NCBI RefSeq assembly: GCF_001465595.2 | Contig: NZ_CP013481.2 | Coordinates: 372,001 to 436,000 of the forward strand | DNA: 64,000 nt | Origin: Pandoraea apista | GTDB lineage: Bacteria; Pseudomonadota; Gammaproteobacteria; Burkholderiales; Burkholderiaceae | Reading direction: 5' to 3' | Position numbers and translations under genes: made by a program | Notes under the pieces: model-generated | Database searches by the model: none | The model's input: the letters and a program-made list of their open reading frames with translations, nothing else | What the model was told of the DNA's origin: nothing | Shown here: in pieces, positions 19,604 to 33,994 of the stretch | Numbering within the stretch: position 1 is the stretch's first letter | How the letters are laid out: each line of letters opens with the position of its first letter

Positions 19604-20695
19604 ATGACAACAAGCGGCATGATTACCCTCAAACTCGACCTTGGCGAGCGCGCCTATCCCATTCACATCGGCACGGACCTGCTCACGCAGGAAGCGCTGT
19701 TTGCGCCGCATGTGCGCGGTACGCACGCTGTGATCGTAACGAACACGACTGTCGCGCCGCTCTACGCGGAGCGTGTCGCCGCAACGTTGCAACGCCTCGG
19801 CAAGCGAGTGGTGACTGCGGTGCTGCCCGATGGCGAGGCACACAAGAACTGGCAGACGCTCAATCTGATCTTCGACGAACTGCTCGGGGCCCAGGCGGAC
19901 CGCAAGGCCACACTGATTGCACTGGGTGGTGGTGTCGTCGGCGACATGACCGGGTTTGCCGCAGCTTGCTACATGCGGGGTGTCCCCTTCGTGCAAGTAC
20001 CGACGACGTTGCTCGCGCAGGTCGATTCATCGGTTGGCGGCAAGACGGGGATTAATCACCCGCTCGGCAAAAACATGATCGGGGCGTTTTGGCAGCCGAG
20101 CGCGGTACTCGCCGACATCGGCACGTTGTCCACGCTACCCGAGCGTGAGTTGGCGGCAGGATTGGCGGAAGTCATCAAGCACGGCGCGATTGCCGATGAA
20201 AAGTACTTCGACTGGATCGAAGCCAATATCGGCGCGTTGAACGCCCGCGATACGGCGGCGCTCTCCTACGGGGTGCAGCGTTCCTGCGAGATCAAGGCGC
20301 AAGTCGTCGCCAGCGACGAACGCGAGCAGGGGTTGCGCGCCACGTTGAACTTCGGGCATACGTTCGGTCATGCCATTGAGGCCGGACTCGGGTATGGCGA
20401 ATGGTTGCACGGTGAGGCTGTGGGGTGCGGCATGGTAATGGCTGCCGATCTGTCGGCGCGATTGGGCTTCATCGACGAAGCACTAGTGCCGCGGATCAAG
20501 GCATTGGTCACGGCGGCCAAATTGCCGGTGAAAGCGCCGGACCTCGGAGAGGATCGCTACATCGATCTGATGCGAGTCGACAAGAAGGCGGAAGGCGGCG
20601 ACATCCGCTTCGTGCTGCTCAACCGGCTGGGCCAAGCGTTCATGACGAGCGTTCCCGACGCAGAGCTTCGCGCCACGTTGCGCGCCAACATCTGA
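19604..20695 (+). CDS. aroB: 3-dehydroquinate synthase
   Basis: NAD- and metal-dependent enzyme that cyclises DAHP to 3-dehydroquinate, second step of the shikimate pathway. It is 363 residues, the normal length. The NAD-binding [19 protein letters not shown], the substrate loop [17 protein letters not shown] and the metal-site histidines in [11 protein letters not shown] and EWLHGEA are all present. Start uncertain: the ATG at 19619 matches the usual first residues of relatives (MIT-type), while 19604 adds five residues. Neither has a clear ribosome site. Cotranscribed with aroK. Confidence 0.95.
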   Translation: MTTSGMITLKLDLGERAYPIHIGTDLLTQEALFAPHVRGTHAVIVTNTTVAPLYAERVAATLQRLGKRVVTAVLPDGEAHKNWQTLNLIFDELLGAQADRKATLIALGGGVVGDMTGFAAACYMRGVPFVQVPTTLLAQVDSSVGGKTGINHPLGKNMIGAFWQPSAVLADIGTLSTLPERELAAGLAEVIKHGAIADEKYFDWIEANIGALNARDTAALSYGVQRSCEIKAQVVASDEREQGLRATLNFGHTFGHAIEAGLGYGEWLHGEAVGCGMVMAADLSARLGFIDEALVPRIKALVTAAKLPVKAPDLGEDRYIDLMRVDKKAEGGDIRFVLLNRLGQAFMTSVPDAELRATLRANI

Positions 20696-20711
20696 GGACG
20701 GAGGGCTGGCG

Positions 20712-21848
20712 ATGATCGATTATGAAGCGTCGCTTGCCCCTTACGCGGCGCGCTCCAACGCGTCACGCGGGCGGCGGTTCGCGGAACCGGCGCCAACGAC
20801 GCGCACGGAATTCCAGCGCGACCGCGACCGTATCATTCATTCGACCGCATTTCGGCGGCTCGAATACAAGACGCAAGTTTTCGTGAATCACGAAGGCGAT
20901 CTGTTCCGCACGCGCCTGACACACAGTCTGGAAGTCGCGCAGATCGGCCGTTCGATCGCAAGGAATCTGCGCGTCAACGAAGACCTTGTCGAGGCAATTG
21001 CGTTGGCGCATGACCTGGGGCACACCCCCTTTGGTCACGCAGGGCAAGACGCGCTCAACGCGTGCATGCAGGATTACGGCGGATTCGAGCACAATCTGCA
21101 AAGCCTGATTGTCGTTGATGAACTCGAGGAGCATTACGGCGGGTTCAACGGTCTGAACCTCTGCTTCGAGACACGGGAAGGCATACTCAAACATTGCTCC
21201 CGCGCCAATGCACGAGGGCTCGGCGAGCTTGGTGAGCGGTTTCTCAAGGGGCGGCAGCCTGGCATTGAAGCGCAGATTGCCAATCTGGCCGACGAGATCG
21301 CCTACAACAACCATGATATTGACGATGGCGTGCGCTCAGGCCTGCTATCGCTCGATCAGCTCGACGACGTGCCGCTCTGGAAGCGTTATTGCACCGAAGC
21401 ACGGGCGGCATGGCCGGAGATCGCTGGCCGGCGGTTGGTGCACGAAACGACGCGACGGATCATCAACGCGCTCATCGTCGACCTGATCACGACCACACGC
21501 CAGCGTGTAGCAGACGCTTCCCCGTCCTCAATCGACGACGTGCGAGGCGCGGGACCGCTGGTGGCCTTCAGCAGTGAGATGCGCGAGCAGGCCGGACAAC
21601 TCAAGCGGTTCTTGTTCGACAATCTGTATCGGCATTACCTCGTGATGCGAATGTCCGCGAAAGCGCAGCGCATCGTTCAGGAATTGTTCGACGCATTCCT
21701 CGCCGATCCACGGCTGCTGCCACCGAATTACCATACCGAGAACGTCGAGGATCAGCCCCGTTGGATTGCACACTACGTGGCCGGGATGACGGATCGCTAT
21801 GCCATCAAGGAATACCGAAGGCTTTTCACGATTGAGCCGACGCTCTGA
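20712..21848 (+). CDS. dgt: Deoxyguanosinetriphosphate triphosphohydrolase-like protein (HD domain)
   Basis: 378-residue HD-superfamily hydrolase expected to cleave dNTPs to deoxynucleoside and triphosphate, so controlling nucleotide pools. Metal-binding residues are seen in order: the His of RLTHSLEV, the HD pair of [11 protein letters not shown] and the Asp of NNHDIDDG. The [20 protein letters not shown] start is typical of the dGTPase-like type 2 family. GGAGGG lies six bases before the ATG. It follows aroB by 16 bp, as in other beta- and gamma-proteobacteria. Confidence 0.92.
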   Translation: MIDYEASLAPYAARSNASRGRRFAEPAPTTRTEFQRDRDRIIHSTAFRRLEYKTQVFVNHEGDLFRTRLTHSLEVAQIGRSIARNLRVNEDLVEAIALAHDLGHTPFGHAGQDALNACMQDYGGFEHNLQSLIVVDELEEHYGGFNGLNLCFETREGILKHCSRANARGLGELGERFLKGRQPGIEAQIANLADEIAYNNHDIDDGVRSGLLSLDQLDDVPLWKRYCTEARAAWPEIAGRRLVHETTRRIINALIVDLITTTRQRVADASPSSIDDVRGAGPLVAFSSEMREQAGQLKRFLFDNLYRHYLVMRMSAKAQRIVQELFDAFLADPRLLPPNYHTENVEDQPRWIAHYVAGMTDRYAIKEYRRLFTIEPTL

Positions 21849-21870
21849 TGCGCAGACGGGAACCAAACGA

Positions 21871-21896
21871 AACAGCCGGCGTTAGCCGGCTGTTTT
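21871..21896 (+). terminator. Terminator shared by dgt and the convergent DUF883 gene
   Basis: Stem CAGCCGGC/GCCGGCTG with loop GTTA followed by TTTT. The other side reads TTTCGTTT on the minus strand, so it may work in both directions. Confidence 0.8.
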
Positions 21897-21950
21897 AATG
21901 TTGGTAGCTACGACGAGGGCGGAGGGCCGCCTTTCGTCGGCAGGGGAGAA

Positions 21951-22328
21951 TTAGCTGCGACCCGCGATAAACCCGAGTACCAGTGCCACGGCGGCCACGG
22001 TACCCACGGTCTGCCACGGCCGTTCGTGCACATAGCCGTCGGCTTCTTCCCAGACTTCATTGGCACGGAGTCGCAGATTGGCGCGAGCATCGCCGAAGTC
22101 GCTACGGGCCTGACGCAACTTGTCGCCGATTTCGGCGCGCAGCGCTTCGACGTCGGAGGCTGACTTCGCGTTGGACAGCGCGTGGTCCAGATCGTCCAGA
22201 AGGTCGCGAACACGCGACGATACGTCGCTGCTCGCCAATCGCGCTGCGCGAGCCGTACGCCTGCCGGCATAGCGCGCATCTTCCAGACCGCTGTTGAGTG
22301 CCGTTTCCGCTTTCGAGGCAATTCCCAT
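21951..22328 (-). CDS. DUF883 family protein (ElaB/YqjD-like), C-terminal membrane anchor
   Basis: 125 residues. Charged helical body with heptad-like spacing (LLDDLDHALSNAKSASDVEALRAEI...), then a glycine-containing C-terminal membrane helix (TVGTVAAVALVLGFIAGRS). E. coli relatives ElaB, YqjD and YgaM are stationary-phase inner-membrane proteins that can bind ribosomes. The ATG at 22328 is preceded by GGGAG; longer frames add atypical sequence. It stands alone, convergent with dgt. Confidence 0.88.
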   Translation of the reverse strand: MGIASKAETALNSGLEDARYAGRRTARAARLASSDVSSRVRDLLDDLDHALSNAKSASDVEALRAEIGDKLRQARSDFGDARANLRLRANEVWEEADGYVHERPWQTVGTVAAVALVLGFIAGRS

Positions 22329-22533
22329 TTTCAGACTCCCAAGAGGTGGTATTGAAACGCGGCGTTCGATGGACCCGGATGGGCCGACGCCGGTGGAACC
22401 CTGAGGCGAACGGCCATTATGGCGCGGCAGTTCGCGTGCGTACACCTTTACAGACCGGGGAAGAAGAAAGAAAGTTGCGGCGTGTTCGCTGAAGATCGTG
22501 TGAGAAGGCGCCTACATTGCCCTCGAAAATGAG

Positions 22534-22558
22534 AAAACGCCGCATGAAGCGGCGTTTT
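22534..22558. terminator. Terminator downstream of the first ompW
   Basis: AAAACGCCGC-atgaa-GCGGCGTTTT, symmetric with A and T runs, so potentially bidirectional. It lies 40 bp past the stop of the minus-strand ompW gene. Confidence 0.8.
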
Positions 22559-22597
22559 CGGAGCAGCTCGGCGCGTCTTTCAACGCGTCAAGGCTGT

Positions 22598-23347
22598 TTA
22601 GAAGCGATAACCCAGCGACAGGAACGTCACCACCGGATTCAGCCTGACCTTGGCTTCGCTGGTCGTGGTGATAGGACCGCGAGTCGTGGTCAGCTTGGCC
22701 GTCGTGCTGACCGGGATGTACGACACGGAGAAAGCCAGCGTCCAATGCTTGTCCATGTTGTAGTTGATACCGGCGTTGAAGACCGGGGCCCACGAGTTAG
22801 TCAGGCTTGCCGTGGTGTTACCGCCGGGGCCGAGGGTCAGCGCATTGCTGGCCAGCGACTGGAAGCCCGGTGTGAGCTCGATGTTCGAGTAGAAGAAGTA
22901 GCTTGCACCGATGCCCAGGAACGGACGCCACGTGTCGTTCGCCTGGCCGAAGTAGTACTTCAGCAACAGCGCGGGGCTCCACTGTTTTGCCGAGGCCAGC
23001 GAACCGCCACCCGGCAGCGCGAGCTTGCCCTGACCGTACAGACGGAACTTCGGCGGAACGCCGAGCACGGCTTCCACTGCGATGTTGTCGGTGAAGAAGT
23101 GGGCAAACGTGATGCCTACCGTGTCTGCGTCGTCCACCTGTGCGCCGGTATTGCCCAATTGGCTATTCAATGCATTGGCCAGGCCGGGCACGTTCGAACC
23201 CGTCACCCGCAGCGGATCGCTCGAAACCTGGGGCGAGAGGTGGAACCAGCCAAGGTTGATAACGTTATCGCCAGCTTGCTGCGCGAAGGCGGCCCCCGAT
23301 GCCGTCAGCATGGCTGCGGCAGCAATCGTCAAATGCTTCAACTTCAT
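22598..23347 (-). CDS. ompW: OmpW family outer-membrane protein
   Basis: 249-residue precursor of an eight-stranded beta barrel that forms a small hydrophobic channel. The signal peptide ends ASGAAFA-QQ. OmpW features are clear: AGDNVINLGWFHL near the start, ADTVGITFAHFFTDNIAVEAVLG, YYFGQANDTWRPFLGIGASYFF, and a C-terminal strand ending in Phe (FLSLGYRF), the BAM recognition signal. CAGGAG lies upstream of the ATG. A second paralogue lies 266 bp upstream on the same strand, but each has its own terminator, so they are separate units. Confidence 0.93.
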   Translation of the reverse strand: MKLKHLTIAAAAMLTASGAAFAQQAGDNVINLGWFHLSPQVSSDPLRVTGSNVPGLANALNSQLGNTGAQVDDADTVGITFAHFFTDNIAVEAVLGVPPKFRLYGQGKLALPGGGSLASAKQWSPALLLKYYFGQANDTWRPFLGIGASYFFYSNIELTPGFQSLASNALTLGPGGNTTASLTNSWAPVFNAGINYNMDKHWTLAFSVSYIPVSTTAKLTTTRGPITTTSEAKVRLNPVVTFLSLGYRF

Positions 23348-23519
23348 CGATTCGTCTCCTGCTCAAGATTCTTTATTGTCGAGAATTTCGTTAAATGAAA
23401 TTCAGGGCCATTATGCCGACCGTGCAAAACGTCGGATAGCAAGAGTCTGGAGGCCGCGCTCTAAAGGTGTTGTTTCTGCGCATCGACTCATGGAATGCCC
23501 TTAGAAAAAAGGGCTGGAC

Positions 23520-23556
23520 GAAAGAAAAGCGTGCCTTTATACGTCAGGCACGCTTT
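23520..23556 (-). terminator. Terminator of the second ompW
   Basis: Stem AAAGCGTGCCT/AGGCACGCTTT. On the minus strand it is followed by TTTTCTTTC. It lies 57 bp beyond the stop codon at 23614. Confidence 0.75.
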
Positions 23557-23613
23557 AGGAATTCACTGCGGAGTCCGATATGCCGGACGCATTATGCGTC
23601 CCGCACACTGAGG

Positions 23614-24462
23614 TTAGAACTTGTAGCCGAGCGATACGAAGGTCACAATCGGATTCAGCTTGATGTCGGCGTCGGAGGACGAGAGCACCGTGCCGTCCTG
23701 CGCCTTGATCTTGATGTTCGCGGTAGTCTTGAGTGGCAGGTAGGAGACTGAGGCGCTCGCGACCCAGTGCTTGTCGAAGGCGTAGGAGAAGCCGGCGTTA
23801 AATACCGGTTGCCACGACGCCGACGATTTCGCTTCCACGCTCGTCGGGCCGTTATGCCCCGAAGTAAAAGCGAGCACGCTGCCGAAATTCTGATTCAACG
23901 CCGCTTCGAAATTCGGATTGAGATTGACGTTGGTAAAGAACGTATAGCTCACGCCGACACCCAGAAATGGGCGCCACGTCGAATTGGCCTGACCGAAGTA
24001 ATACTGCAGCACGAGGGCTGGGCTCCATTGGCGAACGCTTTGCACAATCGGGTTGTTTTGCGCAGCGCCGAGGTCGATACTCGTGAGCGCGCCGGCAATG
24101 CCCGGCGGCGCGATCACGCCCTGACCCGTGAGCTTGAATTTGGCGGGAACGCCAGCCACCGACTGCAAGGCAATGTTGTCGGTGAAGAAGTGAGTAATGA
24201 CAAGCCCGAGCGTGTCGGCGTTGCTGACCTTCGCGCCGCTGCCCGGGGAAGTGAAGTTCGACGGCACCAGGGCAGGCGTGAGACCCTCCTGAGTGACGCT
24301 GGTGGTCATCGGCTTGCTGGAGTCTTGCGGGGCGATGTGAAACCACCCGAGGTTGACGACGTTGTCGCCGGCTTGTTGTGCAATGGCGCAGGTGGACGCC
24401 AGGGAAACGCCGAGTCCGAGCGCGCAAAAACGCGCCGCGGACCAATAGGTCCGAGTTGTCAT
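23614..24462 (-). CDS. OmpW family outer-membrane protein, second copy
   Basis: 282-residue paralogue of the neighbouring OmpW. It shares the opening AGDNVVNLGWFHIAP, the ITHFFTDNIALQSVAGVPAKFKL stretch, YYFGQANSTWRPFLGVGVSY and the terminal VSLGYKF strand. It is longer, with insertions in the extracellular loop regions (residues ~50-70, ~115-135 and ~185-210). The signal peptide ends STCAIA-QQ. GGGAGG precedes the ATG. The AT-rich 200-bp upstream region probably holds the promoter. Divergence between copies suggests different ligands or regulation. Confidence 0.92.
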   Translation of the reverse strand: MTTRTYWSAARFCALGLGVSLASTCAIAQQAGDNVVNLGWFHIAPQDSSKPMTTSVTQEGLTPALVPSNFTSPGSGAKVSNADTLGLVITHFFTDNIALQSVAGVPAKFKLTGQGVIAPPGIAGALTSIDLGAAQNNPIVQSVRQWSPALVLQYYFGQANSTWRPFLGVGVSYTFFTNVNLNPNFEAALNQNFGSVLAFTSGHNGPTSVEAKSSASWQPVFNAGFSYAFDKHWVASASVSYLPLKTTANIKIKAQDGTVLSSSDADIKLNPIVTFVSLGYKF

Positions 24463-24660
24463 TTGTCTATCCTCCCAAGATTATTTATTTATTTTTCGAT
24501 GCATTATGCGCTTGGGATTTCGCGGCGCAATTGCCGGATCTAGAGCTTTTGTACGAATCAATGGGGTTTGGCTAGATATCAGTATTTAAAGAGGTTTTTT
24601 AAGATAAAACCCTCTCGCAAATCGTGATGTCGAGCTTTAAAGCATTACATTTGAATAAGC

Positions 24661-25362
24661 ATGGCCCGATTACCGAGACTTTTCATTCCGCGCCAACCGC
24701 AACACATTATTTTGCGTGGCAATAACCGGCAGGCAATCTTCGTGGACGATGAAGACCGGCGTGTATTTCACGACCGGCTTCGCGACGCTGCACGCGCTCA
24801 CGGGCTGGCCATTCACGCGTGGTGCATGATGCCGAACCATCTGCATCTGGTTGCCACGCCGTCAGACGAGCGCAGCCTGCCCGCCACCTTGCAGGCGGTC
24901 GGCCGCTATTACGTGCTGTATTTCAATCGTCGCCACCTGCGCACCGGCACGCTGTGGGAGGGCCGGTATCGCGCCACCGTGATCGAGGCCGAGCACTATC
25001 TGCTGCTCGCCAGCCGTTACGTCGAACTCAATCCGGTGCGTGCAGGGTTGGCGGATGCGCCTGGCAATTACGTATGGTCGAGCTACAACCATCACGTCGG
25101 TCTCACGGTCGACAGTCTGGTGACGGACCACGCACTCTATTGGGCGCTTGGGAATACGCCGTTCGAGCGTCAGCGTGCTTACGCGGAGGGGTTCTCGACG
25201 CCGCTGCCGCCGCACGAAGTCGACGCATTGCGTACAGCAACACAGAAAGGGTGGTTGCTCGGCGGTCCGGAATATCAGGCCCGCATGTCGCTTGCGGCGA
25301 ATCGCCGAGTGAGTCCACTTACGCGGGGCCGACCCCGTAAAACGGTGTCCGACACGCTTTGA
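24661..25362 (+). CDS. rayT: REP-associated tyrosine transposase (Y1/IS200-like, RAYT)
   Basis: 233-residue single-copy HUH-type nuclease. The opening (PRLFIPRQPQHIILRGNNRQAIF) is typical of the family. The metal-binding HUH motif reads PNHLHLV near residue 60. The Tyr-rich helix (GRYYVLYFNRR) and the SRYVELNPVRAGL segment follow. RAYTs are domesticated relatives of IS200/IS605 transposases that act on REP palindromes rather than mobilising themselves. Two GGGGTCAGATT repeats lie ~100-160 bp downstream and may be its target sites. No IS ends or target duplication are seen. A hairpin (AGAGGTTTT...AAAACCCTCT) precedes the gene. Confidence 0.85.
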   Translation: MARLPRLFIPRQPQHIILRGNNRQAIFVDDEDRRVFHDRLRDAARAHGLAIHAWCMMPNHLHLVATPSDERSLPATLQAVGRYYVLYFNRRHLRTGTLWEGRYRATVIEAEHYLLLASRYVELNPVRAGLADAPGNYVWSSYNHHVGLTVDSLVTDHALYWALGNTPFERQRAYAEGFSTPLPPHEVDALRTATQKGWLLGGPEYQARMSLAANRRVSPLTRGRPRKTVSDTL

Positions 25363-25455
25363 TGCCTCTCCCGGCAGGCCGATTCCGGCCTGCCATTCAT
25401 CTTCCAAGCATTTGAAATCACAGATTTTTTGTTGGTAGCTCTGCTGCACGAAAAT

Positions 25456-25474
25456 AATCTGACCCCAATAAAAA
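25456..25474 (-). repeat. GGGGTCAGATT repeat, copy 1
   Basis: On the minus strand it reads TTTATTGGGGTCAGATT. It lies 94 bp after the transposase stop, exactly 50 bp from copy 2 in the same orientation. This motif often accompanies RAYT-type transposase genes. Confidence 0.75.
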
Positions 25475-25505
25475 CAAGCCTTCTTTTGGTGCGGTTTTTA
25501 ATTGG

Positions 25506-25524
25506 AATCTGACCCCATTAAAAT
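25506..25524 (-). repeat. GGGGTCAGATT repeat, copy 2
   Basis: On the minus strand it reads TTTAATGGGGTCAGATT, the same orientation as copy 1. The 31 bp between the copies contain a near-inverted repeat (AACAAGCC / GCGGTTTTT). The rest of the gap to gltB (25525-25742) shows no gene. Confidence 0.75.
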
Positions 25525-25742
25525 ATTTTGTCATTGTGAATTTCATGGCGTATATTCCAACTTCGGCCGATTGGTGCGATGCGCAAAAGCGTGCGCGCTG
25601 AGTCGGCTCCTGTGGCAACGCCCGAGAACGATCTTCGACGTGCGCGAATCCGCAGCCCTGGCCCGCCCGGCCAACCCCCACTTAACCCGGTCGACCGCGA
25701 CGAGCATGCGCGCGGCGACCTCGCCAAGAGACGGTGTAACTC

Positions 25743-30476
<4,734 letters not shown>

Positions 30477-30571
30477 AGCCGCTCGCGCGGCAACGCGACG
30501 GGGTGAGGGCCCCGTGGCGTGCCGCGCGCCGGTGAGGCACGGTAACCACAAAACTTTCCGACTGAAGAAAC

Positions 30572-32038
30572 ATGGGCAAGGTCACAGGTTTTCTCGAATT
30601 CGAGCGCCAGAGCGAGTCGTACGAAGCACCGCTGGCACGGGTAAAGCACTACAAGGAGTTCGTGCTCGCGCTCTCCGACGATCAGGCAAAGGTGCAGGGC
30701 GCACGCTGCATGGACTGCGGCATTCCGTTCTGTAACAACGGTTGCCCGGTCAACAACATCATTCCCGACTTCAACGATCTGGTGTATCGCCAGGACTGGA
30801 AGTCGGCCATCTCCGTGCTGCACTCGACGAACAACTTTCCGGAGTTCACGGGCCGCATCTGCCCGGCGCCGTGCGAAGCCGCGTGCACGCTGAATATCAA
30901 TAGCGATGCCGTCGGCATCAAGTCGATCGAGCACGCGATCATCGACAAGGCGTGGAGCGAAGGCTGGGTCGAGCCGCAACCTGCGAAGCACAAGACCGGC
31001 AAGACGGTTGCCGTCGTCGGTTCGGGGCCGGCAGGCATGGCGGTCGCGCAGCAACTCGCGCGCGCCGGTCACGACGTGACCGTGTTCGAGAAGAACGATC
31101 GTGTGGGCGGTCTGCTGCGTTATGGCATTCCCGACTTCAAGCTGGAGAAGTGGCTGATCGACCGCCGCATGCGTCAGATGGAAGCCGAGGGTGTGACGTT
31201 CCGCACGGGTGTCTATGTCGGTAAAGACGCTCCCGATGCGCACATCAACAACTTCTCCAAAGAGACGATCTCGCCGGAGCAGTTGCAGGCACAGTTCGAC
31301 GCCGTGGTCATCGCCGGCGGCGCAGAGCAACCGCGTGATCTGCCGGTGCCGGGCCGCGAGCTGGACGGCATTCATTTCGCGATGGAATTCCTGCCTCAGC
31401 AGAACAAGGTCAACGCCGGCGACAAGCTGGCGAACCAACTGCTGGCCACGGGCAAGAACGTGATCGTGATCGGCGGTGGCGACACCGGCTCCGATTGCGT
31501 GGGCACGTCGAATCGCCACGGCGCAAAGAGCGTGACGCAGTTCGAGCTGCTGCCCCAGCCGCCCGAGCAGGAAAACAAGCCGATGGTGTGGCCGTATTGG
31601 CCGACCAAGCTGCGCACGTCGTCGAGTCACGAAGAGGGCTGCGAGCGCGACTGGTCGGTGGCGACGAAGCGCTTCGAAGGCAAGAACGGCAAGGTCGAGA
31701 AGCTGATCGCCGTGCGTCTCGAATGGAAGGACGGCAAGATGCAGGAAGTGGCGGGCTCGGAATTCGAACTCAAGGCCGATCTGGTGTTGCTGGCCATGGG
31801 CTTCGTCTCGCCGTTGCAGACGGTGCTCGACGCGTTCGGTGTCGACAAGGACGCGCGTGGCAACGTGCGTGCCTCGACCGAAGGCGAGCGTGCCTACACG
31901 ACGAACCTGCCGAAGGTATTTGCGGCCGGTGACGTGCGGCGCGGCCAGTCGCTGGTGGTGTGGGCAATTCGCGAAGGCCGTCAGTGCGCGCGCGCTGTCG
32001 ACGAGTTCCTGATGGGACACTCGGAATTGCCGCGCTAA
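30572..32038 (+). CDS. gltD: Glutamate synthase small subunit
   Basis: Supplies electrons from NADPH through FAD and Fe-S clusters to GltB. 488 residues. The N-terminal cysteines for two 4Fe-4S clusters are visible (Cys46, 49, 54, 58 and 97, 101, 105). An FAD-binding GSGPAGMA (150-157) and an NADPH-binding GGGDTGSD follow. [16 protein letters not shown] closes the FAD site. 95 bp after gltB, same operon. A strong terminator follows. Confidence 0.97.
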   Translation: MGKVTGFLEFERQSESYEAPLARVKHYKEFVLALSDDQAKVQGARCMDCGIPFCNNGCPVNNIIPDFNDLVYRQDWKSAISVLHSTNNFPEFTGRICPAPCEAACTLNINSDAVGIKSIEHAIIDKAWSEGWVEPQPAKHKTGKTVAVVGSGPAGMAVAQQLARAGHDVTVFEKNDRVGGLLRYGIPDFKLEKWLIDRRMRQMEAEGVTFRTGVYVGKDAPDAHINNFSKETISPEQLQAQFDAVVIAGGAEQPRDLPVPGRELDGIHFAMEFLPQQNKVNAGDKLANQLLATGKNVIVIGGGDTGSDCVGTSNRHGAKSVTQFELLPQPPEQENKPMVWPYWPTKLRTSSSHEEGCERDWSVATKRFEGKNGKVEKLIAVRLEWKDGKMQEVAGSEFELKADLVLLAMGFVSPLQTVLDAFGVDKDARGNVRASTEGERAYTTNLPKVFAAGDVRRGQSLVVWAIREGRQCARAVDEFLMGHSELPR

Positions 32039-32152
32039 GCCTCAACAGCATCAAGCGCGCCCTCCGGGGTGCGCGCAGGTAATGCCTGCCAAAACCACAA
32101 ATACGGGGTTGAGAGGAGGGGCGCAGAGGTAGGCATCTGCGTCACTGTGGAG

Positions 32153-32187
32153 AAACCGTCCGGACGGCAACGTCCGGACGGTTTTTT
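32153..32187 (+). terminator. Rho-independent terminator of gltBD
   Basis: A 14-bp perfect stem AAACCGTCCGGACG/CGTCCGGACGGTTT with a GCAA loop, continued by a T run to 32187. It is one of the strongest terminators in the window. Confidence 0.9.
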
Positions 32188-32506
32188 CTTGCCTGCGCGT
32201 TTTGTCTGCCCGGGGCTGGCGCGCGGGCGACCAGAGTAGCTAGATTTCTGTAGATCGCAAAATATAAGATGTCATACAACAAGACGTCTTTGAGGCTTTT
32301 GGGCATGTGAGAAAATCCTCTCAACATGTGCAAACATCAATGTTATTAAGGGTTGTGCGGCCGAGTGGCATCACGGCGAGAAACCCTAGGGATTATCCGT
32401 AAACAGCGTATTCCGTGATTGTCATCGTACATCATCTCACGTAGGATGCCTCTCCATGCGAGCGACGGACTCGCAACAAGAATATCCACGGAGAGAGACA
32501 ACCATC

Positions 32507-33817
32507 ATGGCACTGAAGATCAAAGGCCTGCGCTGGTGGATGATCGGCTTGCTGACGCTCGGCACGGTCATGAACTACCTTGCGCGCAGCTCGCTTGCTG
32601 TTGCCGCCCCCACGGTAATGACGGATCTCCACATTACCACTCAACAATACGGCTGGATTACCGGCGCATTCCTCGTGCTGTACCCGATCGGCGCTCCGCT
32701 TACCGGCTACCTGATGGATCGTATCGGTCTGCGTCTGGGTTTCCTGTTGTGCGGGGTGATGTGGTCGGTGGTGTGCATGCTGCACGGCCTGGCAGACGGC
32801 TGGATCGGTCTTTTCGTGTTGCGCGGTTTGCTGGGGCTGGCCGAGGCGTCGTTCATTCCGGCCGGCATGCGTGCCGCCGCGTTCTGGTTCCCGTCGAAAG
32901 AGCGCGCGCTCGCCGCAGGCATCTTCAACATCGGTACGTCGATCGGCGCGATTCTCGCGCCACCGCTGATTGCCTGGTCGATCCTGCGCTATAACTGGGA
33001 AACGGCGTTTGTGATCGCAGGCGGACTGGGGTTGGTGTGGGGCGTGCTGTGGTACGCGTTCTATCGTCACCCGACCGATCATCCGGCGCTCACGAAAGCC
33101 GAGTCCGAGTACATCAACGAAGGCAATGTGGTTGATGCCGCAGCCGATGCACGCAAGCCGAATCTGATCTCGATCCTGGGGCAGCGCAATTTCTGGGGCA
33201 TCGCCCTGCCGCGCTTCTTTGCCGATCCCGTATGGGGCACCATCGTGTTCTGGATGCCGTTGTACCTGAATCAGGCGCGCGGTTTCGATCTGAAGACGAT
33301 TGCTGCGACCGCGTGGCTGCCGTTCGTGGCGGCGGACATCGGATGCCTGATGGGGGGCACGATTTCCGTGTGGCTGAATAAGCATTTCAAGATCACGATC
33401 TTCAACGGCAAGCGCGTTGTGTTCACGATCGGTGCCATCGTCATGACGGCGATGTGCGGCGTGGGCTTTGTCAAAGACCCGATGGTGGCAATCTTCCTGC
33501 TGTGCCTCGGTGGCTTTGCGCACCAGACGCTTTCCATCAGCGTGATCTCGATGTCGGCCGACCTGTTCCCGCGCAACGAAGTGGCGACGGTAACGGGACT
33601 CGCCGGGCTGTCCGCCGGTATCGGCAATCTGCTCTTCACGCTGGTGATCGGCACTTTCGTCACGGCGGTGGGCTACGCCCCGTTCTTCGTCGCGCTGGGG
33701 CTCGGCGATCTGATCGGTGCGGTGATTCTGTGGACGGTGGTGAAGCCCGGCATGTCGGGCACGGCTACGCCGTCCGCGCTCAAGCGTGTCGACGTGGGCC
33801 GCACCGCGAATGCCTAG
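32507..33817 (+). CDS. MFS transporter, anion:cation symporter type, probable hexuronate uptake
   Basis: 436 residues and about twelve membrane helices. The signatures GAPLTGYLMDRIGLRLGF and the GLAEASFIPAGMRAAAFWFP helix are typical of the ACS branch (ExuT, GudP, D-galactonate carriers). The ATG at 32507 follows GGAGAGAG; upstream in-frame codons give a hydrophilic stretch that is unlikely. It is followed by uronate dehydrogenase and an SMP-30 lactonase, so D-galacturonate/D-glucuronate is the best substrate guess. It could instead carry the aldarate product. No regulator gene is adjacent. Confidence 0.85.
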   Translation: MALKIKGLRWWMIGLLTLGTVMNYLARSSLAVAAPTVMTDLHITTQQYGWITGAFLVLYPIGAPLTGYLMDRIGLRLGFLLCGVMWSVVCMLHGLADGWIGLFVLRGLLGLAEASFIPAGMRAAAFWFPSKERALAAGIFNIGTSIGAILAPPLIAWSILRYNWETAFVIAGGLGLVWGVLWYAFYRHPTDHPALTKAESEYINEGNVVDAAADARKPNLISILGQRNFWGIALPRFFADPVWGTIVFWMPLYLNQARGFDLKTIAATAWLPFVAADIGCLMGGTISVWLNKHFKITIFNGKRVVFTIGAIVMTAMCGVGFVKDPMVAIFLLCLGGFAHQTLSISVISMSADLFPRNEVATVTGLAGLSAGIGNLLFTLVIGTFVTAVGYAPFFVALGLGDLIGAVILWTVVKPGMSGTATPSALKRVDVGRTANA

Positions 33818-33893
33818 TGCGCAATGCGAGTGATGAGAGTGATGAGAGGGGTTCGATGAGGCAAGACTTCGTCGCCCGATGATTCGACGCGCG

Positions 33894-33929
33894 CCGCGCC
33901 GCACGCTCCCCCTTGGGTGTGCGGCGCGG
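33894..33929 (+). other. Stable intercistronic hairpin between the transporter and udh
   Basis: An 11-bp perfect stem CCGCGCCGCAC/GTGCGGCGCGG with a 14-nt loop and no T tract. It may stabilise the upstream mRNA or cause partial termination, separating transporter and enzyme levels. Confidence 0.5.
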
Positions 33930-33994
33930 TGTTGGCTTTGTTGTGGCGATGCGTTGCAGAACGCATTGCGATTTACCAATGAACAAGGAGTGAG

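Noticed and set aside
24661..25362. Complete insertion sequence around the transposase
   Set aside because: No terminal inverted repeats or target duplication are visible. The protein type (RAYT) is normally not self-mobile, so only the gene and nearby repeats are reported.
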